Shown piece by piece: positions 51,137-63,928 of a stretch of 64,000 bases of DNA. Within the stretch, counting starts at the first letter, position 1, and the number at the start of each line of letters is the position of its first letter. Origin of the DNA: Stereum hirsutum FP-91666 SS1 (Eukaryota > Basidiomycota > Agaricomycetes > Russulales > Stereaceae); contig NW_006763145.1 in the NCBI RefSeq assembly GCF_000264905.1, positions 1,347,347 through 1,411,346 on the forward strand, read 5' to 3'. The position numbers and the translations under genes are program-made. The notes under the pieces were generated by a model. It was not told where the DNA came from. It did no database searches and worked only from the letters and a program-made list of their open reading frames with translations.

Positions 51137-54100
51137 TCACATCGGATACCCATTACTCTCCGCTACAGAATGATAAGGCGGATATTGCGTCTGCAACGCA
51201 AAGTTCGTAGCGCCCCTCCCATTAACATGATGTCCAACCCCATACGCCGAAGCCGGACTCGACGTCGATGACGAGCCGCCCATCGACATCCCCTGACCAT
51301 GGGAAGTTGACATGGGCATAGCAGTCATGGGCATTGGACCGGCTCCAGAAGCGATAGAAGAACTCATGCTGTACTGAGGCCCAAGGATCGGACCTGTCGT
51401 ATCCATGCTGTCGAAGCCCAATCCGAGCTCCCTGAACATGTGGTTCCAATACTTCATGTCTTCCGACGACTGAGGTCCTGGCGCAGCGGGGGTCGACGTT
51501 GACGAATTCGTGCCGGGGGCAGGGGAGGGATAGTAGCCGCCATTGCCGCCACCACCATTCGACATTGTGTTACGCGTGGACCAGTCGTTATAGGCGGGGG
51601 ACGTTGGAGAGGGACCGGAAACGTGTGGTGAGGCGGGGTAGGGATACATGACGTCCCTATGTAACGGTGACGTCTGATGGTGGTCGTGCTCGCGCGACGT
51701 TGTTTGCGAAAATGCGGAAGACACACTATGTGGCGAAGCAGTCGGAAGCCCTACACTGTGGCGTTGATTGCCTTTATCGAAGTTAATAAAGGTGCCAAAA
51801 ATATATTGAGAATGAACTTACTAAAGCCTCGGTCCTCGAGCTCTCGCCGCATGGTGTCACCTTGACGGGCTTTGAAGATATCTTGAGCGACGAGACCACG
51901 GAGGAAGCGTGCATGGTACGACGCTGAAGTCGAAGCCGGAGAGAGACCAGAAGCTTCCTCGTAGGCGGCGGCTGCATTGGAGATGACGGTGTGAATCTCG
52001 TTCGTCGCGCCCTCGTGCAACTCTGCGAGGGTGTTAGAACTGCGAAGTAACTGGCGCCGATGTGAGTAATCGAACATTTATGGACGAAACGACATGAGAC
52101 GTACCTTGAGCAAGAACACCGCAGCGTAGGCAGTCATGACAGTGACTGTGTCCTGTCCATATCGCTATGAGCAAGCAAGTCATCAATAAGGATTCTTGGA
52201 CGAAAGTGGTAGTGTAGACTGACCAGCATGCTCATAGACGCAAATTCTCTGGTGACGATCTTCAGATGGTCCATTGCGCTGCTGTAGCAAGCCGACAGCG
52301 CCTGCAAGCTCGGAGTCGCTCGGCATTGCTGTGACCAACTGAGTTAGTCGTGCAACCTAAAGCCTTAGATCAAACGAGGAAACATACCGGAGATAGCGAG
52401 GCCTGTATACCAGCGCTGTTGAGGAACAGCCGGACGTAGAGCCTGAAAAAGTCGAGGAAGGCGTAGTGAAACTTCTCGGCATCCGGCGCTCGACGCATCT
52501 CGGCCTCCCACGTAGCCGCCCACTGTGTGAGCTTGCTATTACAGGTGCGCAAGAGAACGTCGCCGTCGAAGTCGGCATGCCTGATGTTGGGGTTCCCCTT
52601 GTTGATGAACAGGATATCCGTCGTCTCAGCCTGTGCGAAGCCAGGGCCGGTGAGAACGAAACTGACAAAGAGGGCAATGCGCGACCTACGGCAATCCGGC
52701 GCAACTGCACAAACGCTGCCAAAATAACGTCTTCTGGCCTGATATGGGGACCGCCTTCCTCATGCCAGTTGGCAGAGTTCCGCACGAGATTGCACTGGGG
52801 AAGAGGGATCAGAACCCCGAAACTCAAAACGCTGACTTGGCGGACTTACTTCGGGCAGCATCCACTGCCGGCCGGTCTGCATGCTGAGGCTGCGATCGTG
52901 GACGAACAGAACGAGATACGTTCGCTCACGGTTCCGGCGTTCGCGGAACACAAGCTCCGTCTCGTTTCTGGCGGGGGTGGCTACCCATCTGTTGAGCCCG
53001 AGCTCGACTGCCATTCGGCATGCCTGAGCGATATGTGTGTGAGTGTGAGTCCATGGGCAGGTCAGAAGAACATACGCACATAGCCGATGTATGTCCATGT
53101 ACGCTAAAACAAAAGAAGAACGGTCAGGCGAATGATTGAGAGAAAGATAGCCGGGCGGATGTACCGTATCATCGGGCTCCTTCCAATAGGTAAGGCACGC
53201 GAAGGCCTGCACGACTTCAACACTCTTCCACCCCTCCGCGAACGCGCGAACAGCAAACTCGTACGCGAGCTTCTGACAGTCCTTGTAGCATTCTGGCTTG
53301 AAGAACTTGCATCCAGCCATGATAAGGACGGTAAACAAGAAGGGTGATCTCTTGCGGACGTATTCCGGGGTGTGGAGGATAGCGTCGAAGAGGTTAATGA
53401 ACGGGTTTAGTCGCAAGAAGACGAGGTCGAAGATGACTTTGGCGTTCGATTCTTCGATTATGCCGGCTGCCACAGGGTCGTTGAGGCCGCCGGAGACAGG
53501 GGTGGCGGAGGCATAAGATGAAGAAGCGGTAGAGCTACCCCGGTCGGAGTTGAGGGAAGTAAGAGGCGCTTCGTGTTGGGGATTCAGGATAGTCTTCAAA
53601 AAAGGCTGCCTCTGATTTTCCTTCCGGATGAGTCTGGCGGGGTAAATGTTCTCCTCCGGCCGATCAGCGTCGTCTTCATCCTGATCAGGGTCCATGTCAT
53701 GTGAGCTACGCCTGGCATCCGAGTAGCCTCCTTGATAGTCTGGTGGAATGTTGAGGGGAGGAAGTTCATAATCGGAGGTTGAATGCCGGAGTGGCGGCTG
53801 AGAAGAGGAACCTGCTTGAGGCTCGGTAGACTGATGGGCGGTGGAGGAGGACTCGAGGGCCTGTGCCTTGGACTTTGCACTGCTGAGGCCTTTCTCGAGA
53901 CGACGAAGCATCTTGGAGGCTTCCGAGAGCCTGAGGTGGAGGGTGAGAAATGAGATAAGACGTGAGAAGATCAGGCATACTTGGAACCGGGCTTGCGACC
54001 ACGACGGTGCTTTTCAAAGATGCATCTAGAGACGTGTAAGGAGGAGGCGGTCAGAATAGGAAAGGGGAGGGACAAACTCCGAATTTGAGCGCTTGCAGCG

Positions 54101-54353
54101 CTGGCAAGGCTGGGTACCGTCCTCTGCGCCGACGCATTTCATCTGGAGAGGGTCAGATAGGTCGTTACTCGCACAGAATGCACGTACCTTGGCGGCTCTG
54201 CAGACGGTGCAGGCTCTGGCTCCTCGGACGACCGGTGCTTTGGAGCTATGGGTGGTGTTCGGTATGAGAAGAAGAGTCAACACGAACAGAGAAATAAAAG
54301 ACATACGAGGACTGGCCGGCCAACATGTCATCCTGCGGAAGATTTGATTCCAT
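51137..54353 (-). CDS. Zn2Cys6 fungal transcription factor, prtT-like
   Basis: This is a DNA-binding regulator with an N-terminal binuclear zinc cluster: ARACTVCRAAK joined by an intron to MKCVGAEDGTQPCQRCKR and then C-IFEKHRRGRKPG. SKLSEASKMLRRLEKGLSSA follows, a basic/coiled linker typical of the prtT group (regulators of secreted proteases in ascomycetes). The middle homology region contains NPFINLFDAILHTPEYVRKR, ACLTYWKEPDDT and YACRMAVELGLNRW. The C-terminus is Gly/Ser/Pro/Met-rich and ends AESNGYPM. ATG 54353 (MESNLPQDD) is used. A Pro/Ser-rich open frame further upstream (from 54615) could be an additional 5' exon, but I could not join it in frame. The role in protease control is inferred from the family only. 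Confidence 0.87.
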
Positions 54354-57300
54354 GACAGTCGAGAAAAAAGAAGCCGGTCGTGAAGAGGCAGGTATGAACA
54401 CCGGAAAGAGCGGGATACGAGTTGGTGTCTAGCGAGTGCAGCGAGCACGATGCGTTCGAGAGCGCCGACAACGGTGACGAAGAGGTGGGGAGGACGTCGG
54501 TGGGGATGAGGGGAGGGTCGGCTAGCGTCGCGGGTTGGGGGAGAGGAAGGGGGAGCGAAGAGGGGGACGGTAAATCTGACGGGGTTATGAACTGCTTGCC
54601 GTGGACGGTCTCCATTCCAAGAGGCCGGCATCCACCGCCCGGTATTCTCACGCTCCCATCGCGCACCGGCAGCCGCTTGGACGCCGGCAGCTGAGGATGG
54701 CAATCAACCCTCCTCCACACCACCCTTTGCCGCCCGCGGCAGGCGCCTTCCTCGTCCGGCGTTCAAATCGTCGCTGTGCGTCTGCAGCTGACGTGGTCCC
54801 GACGAGACGAGGATGCGGGTCTGATCCTTCCGGCGAGTACAATAGCCCTTGAAGACCACATACCACCAGATGCCTCTGCACCAGCCAGCCGAGCAGCGGC
54901 GTCCTTCAAGCATACGATCCAGTCCTCCCGCACGCTCTCCGTGATCTCGGGACAACAGTAAGTTGCCGACTCCCAAGGTTCAATCGATCACCCCAACCCA
55001 AAATCCAAATCCAATGCCACGATCGTCCGACCCCGCTCATGACCGTCCTTCAGGCCATTTTCTTGCTTATTCTCCTCGAGTGCATGCCTCTACTGCTGGA
55101 TGCGATATATCCTTATCGTCGCTCTTTGCTTCCCTCTCACACGCACTTTGTCCCGCGTCATGATCAGCACGGGCGTTCCTCGAATAGACACCCGCCAGTT
55201 CGAACCCTCCGTCCCATCAGTTCGACTCTTCTCCGACTCGGATTCCACCGCCTCTTCGTTTGATTATTACTCTCCATCCGTGTCACCGTGCGGAGCTCCA
55301 ATTCTTCGCGGTATTTCTTTCTTTCCTTCATTCGCCACATCCTTCTACTCTCGCCTCTCGATCTGAAACCTACCCGCTATTCTTCTGTGCTCGGGCTACA
55401 CTCGGTCTCTCTCCGACCCCTATGCGGCTCGGGCTTCTTTCCTACGATCGCGTCCAGCCGGATGCCGCAACTGGAAATGTCATTGCTGAAGCTGCTCTTG
55501 TTCGCCGAGCCGTGAATCCGTCAGGGGTTCCGATCAACGAGAGCACGAACACGCTCAGCTCGAACCCGAGGGCTGCACGGTCCTCTGAGTAGCCGACCGT
55601 CATCCACAGGCGCCCTTCCCCGAGCTAGAGATCGTCCTTCCAACTCAAACTGGCAATTTCATCTTCGTCGCCGGGCTACCGTCGGGCTGCAGGGTAACTA
55701 CTTTCCAAGGCGAACGTCTTGCCGCTCGGGTTTTTCTTTACTGGAATTTGCGAACGCACACGAGGCGGCTGTGCGAAAGTGTTTCAATTCACTTGACTTG
55801 ACTTGCCGCAAGTTGCAATTGGACGCCTTCTGTATTGCCGATGATGACAGCTATTGGATATGCCCATGGACTCAAATTTGATCGATATCTGAGACAGAAA
55901 CGTTGACATCTTGCTGACGGCGGGCCACACACAATTATCGCACTCGGACACTCGAGTGGCGCTGATCATGACATTGATCAGTTCGGTTTTGCAGCGCTCC
56001 TGCTGGAAGTCTCTATGGTCGACCGGTCTGCCAGCGCGAGTTTTAGGTATCATTGGCCACCATTGCATAGCGCTATCACCATCGGAGAATCCTCTTGAAC
56101 GCCGACTCAGACTCACTTCCGGCCTCCCATGGTGCTGAGTGCTCGGCTGGAGGGTGCTCCGGATCTGTGATATCTGATGTGCAAGGAGATACTAGTACTG
56201 TCATGTCTGCACGTTTTTGCCTTAAGCGAGACTTTGAAATGTCCTCAGGCTCCATGCCAATTGGCAGGAATTGATATTGATGCCCGGCGTTCAAAATCGC
56301 GTTCCGTGACCCGACCCGCTCTCCATGTGAATCCGAGCCCATGAGGACTTTGCATGAGCATGAGAGTGGGCCCAGGTTGATGATGAGTGTGTGAGTGCAG
56401 GGCCGTAAGTAAGTGCGTTGTTGCTGTTCGCAGATGTTCTGACTGGAATCTGATCTCGGGACTCGGTCGTTTTTGCGTTGCTGTTGCCATGTGCGTCGGA
56501 GATTGAGACGGGGGGATCAAATTGCGGAGCGGGTCGATTGGACGGGAACTCGATTGGACGCGGACGTCACGGTGGATGTGCAAATGGACGACGACGACGT
56601 CAGTGGGGTTGGTTTTGTACGATTTTCGCGATGACGGCGAGGAGAAAGTGAGGAAGGAGGGATACCTCGATAGGAGGGTAAGTACTGTATACCTATCCGG
56701 ACGTTCTGGGCTTCACGCACACGCACTCGGCGGGATCAGAGCTTACACTCGCTCGCGGTCCCGGGGGGCAATGCACACCTATACATACGCCGTTGAACAA
56801 TGAATACGACAACGGTCAGATTCATACCTCCTGCGCTCGAACAGTGGAAACTGCATCACAGTCGCTATATGGGTTCGCTTAATCACAAAGGTGCGGTGCC
56901 GCTCGTTCTGTTCGTTCCATTAGAGGAAGTTCGCCAGTTTATATAGCACCGGCTTCATCGCTTTACGAAATCCAGGACCGGCTGTTCTTCAAGTGGCAGT
57001 CAGGGCGTTCGTTGAATTGATGTTCTGGACCACATAGCCAGAGCCGTCGTTCAGAAAACAGCAATTCCAGTCTCGTTCTGATAATGTTGGCGTTGGCAAT
57101 CTGTACTGCCGTGCCCATCCCGGTTGGTGGCGATCCGACCGTACTAAGAACCCAATTGGCCACCCTAGTCTAAATGCGACTTTGGGACCTCTTTGTACGC
57201 CGCTCGGCGACAAGTTGCTTATGTCGTTCAGTTGAGCCCAGCGGCCCTGATCATTCTAGCAATAGACATGTGAGTATGTATCAGTAGTGGCGCCGTGGGC

Positions 57301-58335
57301 GTTCAGACGTTCATCTCCACCTCGCAGACCCCATTAAGCACCTGCTCATCATCAACGTTATTATAACTCGGAAACACTGCACCCGGCCACTAGAGCGCTG
57401 GCGCCCAATCACGGCGCACTCTAAGTACATATTTACGGTCACTTTCCATTTTCTATGTAGTTGGAAACACTCGCGAGAGAGAGCCCGGCTGATCGGGAAC
57501 TTGAAAGAGCTGAGATTAAATGGCGTTGGCCATGGATGGAAGGGGGCTTGGCTGGAAGGCTGGAAGGGAAGATCCCGGATAGGCTTAGGATTGGTGTCGG
57601 AGCGATGGACGCCCGGGGTCATTCATTGTATGTAATATTGTCCCTCGCCCTCTCAGGCAGGTCTTACTGTTTCTGGGTTTGCATGATATCTGTTCTGTTC
57701 TGTTCTGTTAGAACTCAGTTCCTGCGGCGGGTGATAGTTTTGTGGGCTTGAGAATAGATGTGCGTTCCTACGGCTGTCGTCCATCAAGCTCGAGTTCGGG
57801 ATGTCTGGAGGGCCGTGGCCAACTCATCATGTTCTATTGAGGGAAGCTAGTGTTAGTAGTATAGTTGGACCTGCTACTGACCAGACCATCGCCTAACCTC
57901 GACTCGAGGGCGTTACAGTGGTGCTCGACTTCCGTCAGATTCTGTTCTGTTTGCTCTTGACCATCATCGCACATTACACGGAACACTGCCCCACCCCTGA
58001 GCACTCAATGAGGCATCGCAGCCAAGCAAAGGTGCGATCTCCGTTCTAAGAACTGACTGGCCGGTGGGAGGCCGGGCTCCAGCCACCCTATCACAAGGGC
58101 TCATGAGCAAAGGAGCAAGGTTTAGAACATTGATAGCTGATACCAAGAATATAGCCGCTGATCGCCAGCAAGCAAGCACTGTGTCTGCAACAGCCATACA
58201 GACCGTACTGTATATAGTACCACCGTGTAAATCAGCCCACCCTTCCTTCTCTTAAGATAATTCCCCGAAACTCAGACGACTGCATCACATCAATCCACAC
58301 TCGAGACGTCGCGATTGGTGGGATGTGGATCATCA
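54354..58335. other. 4 kb without a recognisable gene
   Basis: This long stretch lies upstream of the Zn2Cys6 factor and behind NUP37. Frames up to about 130 codons exist, but none has recognisable similarity or a believable exon chain. It may be a long promoter and leader of the regulator, with possible upstream frames at 54328-54723. A four-copy TGTTC microsatellite lies at 57691-57710. Confidence 0.5.
57691..57710. repeat. TGTTC microsatellite, four copies
   Basis: Three perfect units of TGTTC and a fourth ending in TGTTA are seen within the large intergenic region. Confidence 0.75.
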
Positions 58336-60475
58336 TCATTCGACGCCGATGAGGAAGACGATCAACTCTCTGCCGACGGCGGCAGCTATCCGGGGGATCC
58401 CCCGCATCGCGAGAAAGTCAAAGTCTTGCACGCGGAGAGGACGAGGGCCAAAGGTGAAGACGGTGGGCTGGGCGGTGCTGTGTGCGCCTGCGTAGGAAGA
58501 GTTGTAGATGTTCAGGAGAGCGCCTTTGGAGGGTGACCGGGTGGAGATGGCGAAGTATTCTGGGTAGGTTTGACACCATCTGTTGGATGGATGGAGGGAG
58601 ATAGAGGTGTAGGAAGATGCGGCAAGATGCGGTGAATTAGTATTAGTAGATGAAGTGGACGAGGTGAGTAAGGAACGGGAGATGGAGTTGAACATGAGAC
58701 GTGGTGAATGGCGATGGATCGGGGGGAGGGTGTGAGTGATCGATGGGGGATGGGAAGATGCGAGGCTTGAGAGGGACAAAGTGACGGCAGGTGATTGGGG
58801 ACTGACCGAAAGCGATGGGAACCTTCGGGGAAAGAGAAGCCTGTGGCGGTAGGTTTGCCTCCTGAGAGCTTGGAAAGATCCCAGATGGTGAATCGGGATC
58901 CGTATGCTGCTCCTACACTAGAAACACACGAGTGTTAGTGGTGTTCTGAATTAGATGCGTGAAAGGAAGAAAGAAACGAAATGAAAGTTGCCGGACTGCA
59001 GTTAAAATACTGGTAAAAGCAAGAGAAAAAAAGGCGAGGTATAGGCATGGAAAAGGGAGCCTGGTCCAAAAACATGGAACGGAGACCGGTGCGATAAAAC
59101 ATGAATGTGATCCCCATGTGCATGCTGAGGAGCTTAACTGAAGCAGGAGGGGGTAAGGCAAATATCGTATGTTGATCGAAAGGAGTCGATTGGTCCTTCG
59201 AACGTAAACATAGTTGTGGAATAGCGCAGTACATGTAGACACAAAGCGCCGGCCTTCATGTCAAACGAGAAGAGGATTGTGCCCGATAAGCCCACAGACG
59301 CCGCAACGAATGGACTAGAAGCGAGCAAGAACAAAACTTAAGAGCTGGAATACTCACATGTCAGGAGAGTCGCGTCTCCACGAGACGGAGCCAGACCAGT
59401 GCGCGGACGTCCCTACGGTCGCATCCGCTAGAGCTCTTGGCTCAACAAGCTCGACGACAGACTGGTGACGCCAAGACTCGGTGGAGGATGAATCGGGAGG
59501 TTCGCTCCGCCAGTCGATGAGAAAGATAGATCCGTGACTGTCTGATACTAGAAGCTCTTTTGCGGTGGATGGGTGGGAGTTGACAGAGGTCAGAGCACGG
59601 GGGAAAGGGACTGGGTAGGCGGTGGGTTGGGCGCGTTTACTCGAGCTTCCCGGAGGACTGAGGTTTCGGGTAGGGCTAGGAGATCCCATAACGGATGGGA
59701 TGTCAAGGTTTGGATGGAGGTCCCAGACCATGAGCATCTTGTCATCTGTCAGGTTCGTTAATTGGTGCGTGAAGTCGGGACTATGGGTGCAGGCCACATA
59801 CCGGACACTGTGGCGACATAACGAGCACTATCTTCCGTTCTTCCTCCACAAAACGTCATGTCATTTATACAACCGTGGTGGCCTGATAGGCCACCTCCGA
59901 ATGGGAATATGTCTTCATTCTCGTTATGGGATTTCGTGAGGAGGTGGAGACCAAAGTCGGCAGAGGCAGCAGTTAGTCTGTTAACAGAGGTGAGACACGT
60001 CCAGAAAGAGAACACAAATGGTGCGTACTCAAGCAGCCAGTCGTCTGAAGACGACGGAGAGATGGTTCTCGATGACCATGCAAGTGCAGTTATCCGTGTA
60101 CCGACATGGAAGGACGCGATAGTTGTTGCGGCCGTTTCGCTCTACAATACACAAACAACGAAAACACGGTCAGTGGACGCGTTTCGACGCGTTTTCAGGA
60201 GCACTCACAATCTGGATGACATTGACAAAGTTGTCGCCACCGATGGCAACGAGGTCGGGCGCGTCGTCCGCATAGCAGGCTTTGACGACGTGGATGGGGC
60301 TGTTTTCACTGACACGGAGATCCATGAGGTGACACGGGAGAGAGGCGTGCCCAAATCCGGACCAGTTCTGCCATGCAAACGCGCGCTTTTGACACAAAAG
60401 CGGATCCGGATTTGGCACGAGGCGAGGTGCGAAGGCATGGAATTGGAAATTGCGGGCTAGAAGAGAGCACTCCAT
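58336..60475 (-). CDS. NUP37: nucleoporin Nup37-like WD40 protein
   Basis: This is a beta-propeller subunit of the Nup107-160 (Y) complex of the nuclear pore. Spliced exons align in order with vertebrate Nup37 landmarks: PIHVVKACYA followed by VAIGGDNFVNVIQ, ASFHVGTRITALAWSSRT, ASADFGLHLL, GHHGCINDMTFCGG, DDKMLMVWDLHP, LLVSDSHGSIFLIDWRS, GTSAHWSGSVSWRRDSPDMV, GAAYGSRFTIWDLSKLSGGK, and RWCQTYPEYFAIST. The protein ends RELIVFLIGVE. ATG 60475 gives a 50-residue N-terminal extension; an in-frame ATG at 60325 (MDLRVSENS) fits the family's length better. At least eight exons are present. Only the order of motifs supports the symbol. Confidence 0.82.
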
Positions 60476-60710
60476 GTTCGGTCGCTTCCAGTCTTCAGCC
60501 CCTTCGTCGTCTCGCCCACCGACTCACAAAGCCCCCCATCCGGCCCTCTTCGCTGCAGTCACTCTTCTAGCTTTTGGCACTTTCGCTGTTCTTGTCAGAC
60601 ACCGCGCCGAAACTGCACCAGCATCTGCTAGACCACGCCTGAACGATCACGTCGGTTATCATCCAAACAGGAAGGAAGAACTAGAGCGTTATTTGGACAA
60701 GCAGAAGTGA
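60474..60710 (+). CDS. small single-pass membrane protein
   Basis: A 78-codon intronless frame starts at MFGRFQSSAPSSSRPPTHK. The residues ALFAAVTLLAFGTFAVLV form one membrane segment. The tail is charged, with RLNDHVGYHPNRKEELERYL and DKQK at the end. The Arg/Ser-rich N-terminus without acids followed by a TM suggests mitochondrial inner membrane or ER anchoring. I do not recognise a named family. Its stop lies only 19 bases before the UMP-CMP kinase ATG on the same strand, in a different frame. Its ATG overlaps the outermost NUP37 ATG (shared CATG). Confidence 0.68.
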   Translation: MFGRFQSSAPSSSRPPTHKAPHPALFAAVTLLAFGTFAVLVRHRAETAPASARPRLNDHVGYHPNRKEELERYLDKQK

Positions 60711-60729
60711 TTATACACGACGAATAGAC

Positions 60730-61870
<1,141 letters not shown>

Positions 61871-62346
61871 TCGCCGTCACGAAACCCTTGAACTTTTTCT
61901 TCATCGTTGTCTACATCTGATCTGGTTGCTGAATGTCATGGACAATACCTAGAGAGTGGGATACGCGGGCTGCCCATTGGTACATTGGATCCATCTAATA
62001 ACTATTTGTTCAGATACAGAAAGAAATATACAATACAATATACCAAGACACATGCGTGCCGAACGAAGCGAAGACTCGTATCACGTCCGGGAGACGACCG
62101 CCATCTCCAATGTAAGTATACCAGGGTAATTTGGGCGAACGAGCAAGTTGTTCACCGGGTACCTCGAGTTTCTAACAAATATAATACAACATGCGGCAAG
62201 AATAGCAAAGTTCAAGAGCAAGAGTAAAAGTGTAGAACAAGTTGTTCGTTTCGAATCTGTGGTTGCGTTCCCCCCTTTGGTTCCTACTGGACAAATTAAG
62301 CTCGTGGTCGTCCTCGGTGAGATAAGGGAGGGAGAACGTGGGCTGG
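61871..62346. other. convergent 3' region, no gene seen
   Basis: This stretch lies between the UMP-CMP kinase (+) and the lipid kinase (-). Short overlapping frames only, without similarity. Confidence 0.55.
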
Positions 62347-63733
62347 TTATGCGTGTACGGCGAGGTCGAGGGTTCCTACAGGGAGGACGGAACAGGATGC
62401 TTTGCCTCCGTGAGGTATCTCGAGTATTGTGCCATCCGCACAGAGAGTGTGGGCTTTCGCGTCGCGTTCGTTCTGGAGGACGAAGATATCAGATACTAGA
62501 ATCTGGTTGCGAGTAGAAACAACTTACGGGTATCCAATCCCATCCGCTCACTCTGAAATACTCCACCACGAGCGGCCCCTTCCCTTCCTCACTCACGGGA
62601 CCTCCTGGCCCGGTCTCAGACGCAGACGGGTACTTGAAGTTGATGTGCCTCCCATCGGCATAAGCACCGCCCATAACCTTCCACAGCTTCTCTACGAACT
62701 GTAATCGCGGACCCTCGCCCCTGGTGGTGTCCGTTGCCATCTGGGCCTTGATAACAGGATCACGCAGTGGACGGACAATAACGACGTCGATGCTGGGTTG
62801 TGTAGGAGGTGGCGGGTGTGAACGTGCGAGGGGAGTGATGCGGAAATTGGGCTCGAGACGGTCGACGTTGACGGTGGTGAGGAAGTAACTGAAGGGACCC
62901 TCGAGCTCATACACGTCCTCCGTCACACGGATGAAACTGTCGTGTGTCGGGTCATATGACATGACGGCACCTCCGTGGCTTTGCTGGTGTGTGATATTCG
63001 TGAGGAATGGCATGGGGTAGAGACGGACGCGGGCGTGATACCAATGGGTGGCGTTTTGTTGGGCGGCGACTTTGAAGCGTTCGATGCCGGGCATTGTGGC
63101 GCGGAGGGCTTCGGAGTCTTTGAGGATGGAGGCGTGTAAGGCGGTAGAGGTGACGACGGCGCTGATAATGGTTTTGGCATGTGCTGGGGCGGATGGGAGG
63201 GGACATGTATCTACGGATTGGGGGTAGATGATGGTTTGGGCGAGCGTGAGCGGTTTGAGGGTGGATGTGGCGGCCCGTTGGGTATAAGAACGAAGGGAGG
63301 CAAGGACGGGAGGAGGACTGTGCTCGGGGGGCGGAGATGGGGTGGAAGTCTTTGGAGGTGGGGGAGGGAACATGGAGGAGTAGAGAGCATTAGCAGTTCC
63401 TGCGGGGACTATCACAAAGTTGAGCTTATGTCCGGGCCACGGTACGGAGCTGTGGAGGGACCGTTTCTGCTGCGTGTCGTAGAGAGCGTTCACGATCTCA
63501 TGCAGAGTACCGTCGCCTGAGACAACGACAACCGTCACATCCTCCTTGCTGTCTGCTGGCTGAGCATCGAGAAAGTCGACCAAGATTGTGCCTGCGTGGC
63601 CCGGATGAGTGGTGGCGTAGGATGCATCTACAGGATAGCCGTCGCGGTCGAGGTGCGGCAGGACGTAGAGCGCGGTGGTGATCGTCCCAGACAGATTCCC
63701 GCAAGCAGGATTTGTGATGACCACCGAGGGCAT
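62347..63733 (-). CDS. DAGK-domain lipid kinase (sphingoid base / diacylglycerol kinase-like)
   Basis: The ATG is at 63733 (MPSVVITNPACGNLSG, the family's opening NP.sG motif). The nucleotide-binding signature is VVVVSGDGTLHEIVNAL, and FVIVPAGTANALYSSMF is the next conserved strand. FKVAAQQNATHWYHARVRLY and EGPFSYFLTTVNVDRLEP belong to the C-terminal domain, followed by VEYFRVSGWDWIP. The open frame then ends at 62489, but in another frame sequence typical of the family's end follows (DIFVLQNERDAKAHTLCADG and TILEIPHGG) to a stop at 62347. Reaching it needs either a 25-base removal or a 49-base phase-0 intron starting at GTGAGC. It lacks the long N-terminus of many sphingosine kinases. The substrate is undetermined. 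Confidence 0.85.
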
Positions 63734-63928
63734 TGTTTGCGACGACTGCTCCTTTCGTTTCGTCTCTAAGTTATGTGTGCTCGCAGGACGAGTCAGATCT
63801 GGGAATCATCTCGGATGCGAAACGATCATTCAACGAGTCGGAGTTTGCCGTGTCTAATCTCTATGTTGTTCTCACCTATCTTTCGCAATCTCCGTTCCAG
63901 CTTTCGCCACATTCCTACTGCAAGAGCA
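63734..63928. promoter_or_regulatory. shared divergent promoter, lipid kinase / nitrilase
   Basis: 195 bases lie between opposed start codons. The call is inferred from orientation alone. Confidence 0.35.

Noticed and set aside
52466..53083. Open frame of 205 codons on the plus strand
   Set aside because: It is antisense to exons of the Zn2Cys6 factor.
60450..60473. In-frame extension of the small membrane protein upstream of its ATG
   Set aside because: The earlier start would be GTG-like or otherwise non-ATG for a nuclear fungal gene. ATG at 60474 is preferred.
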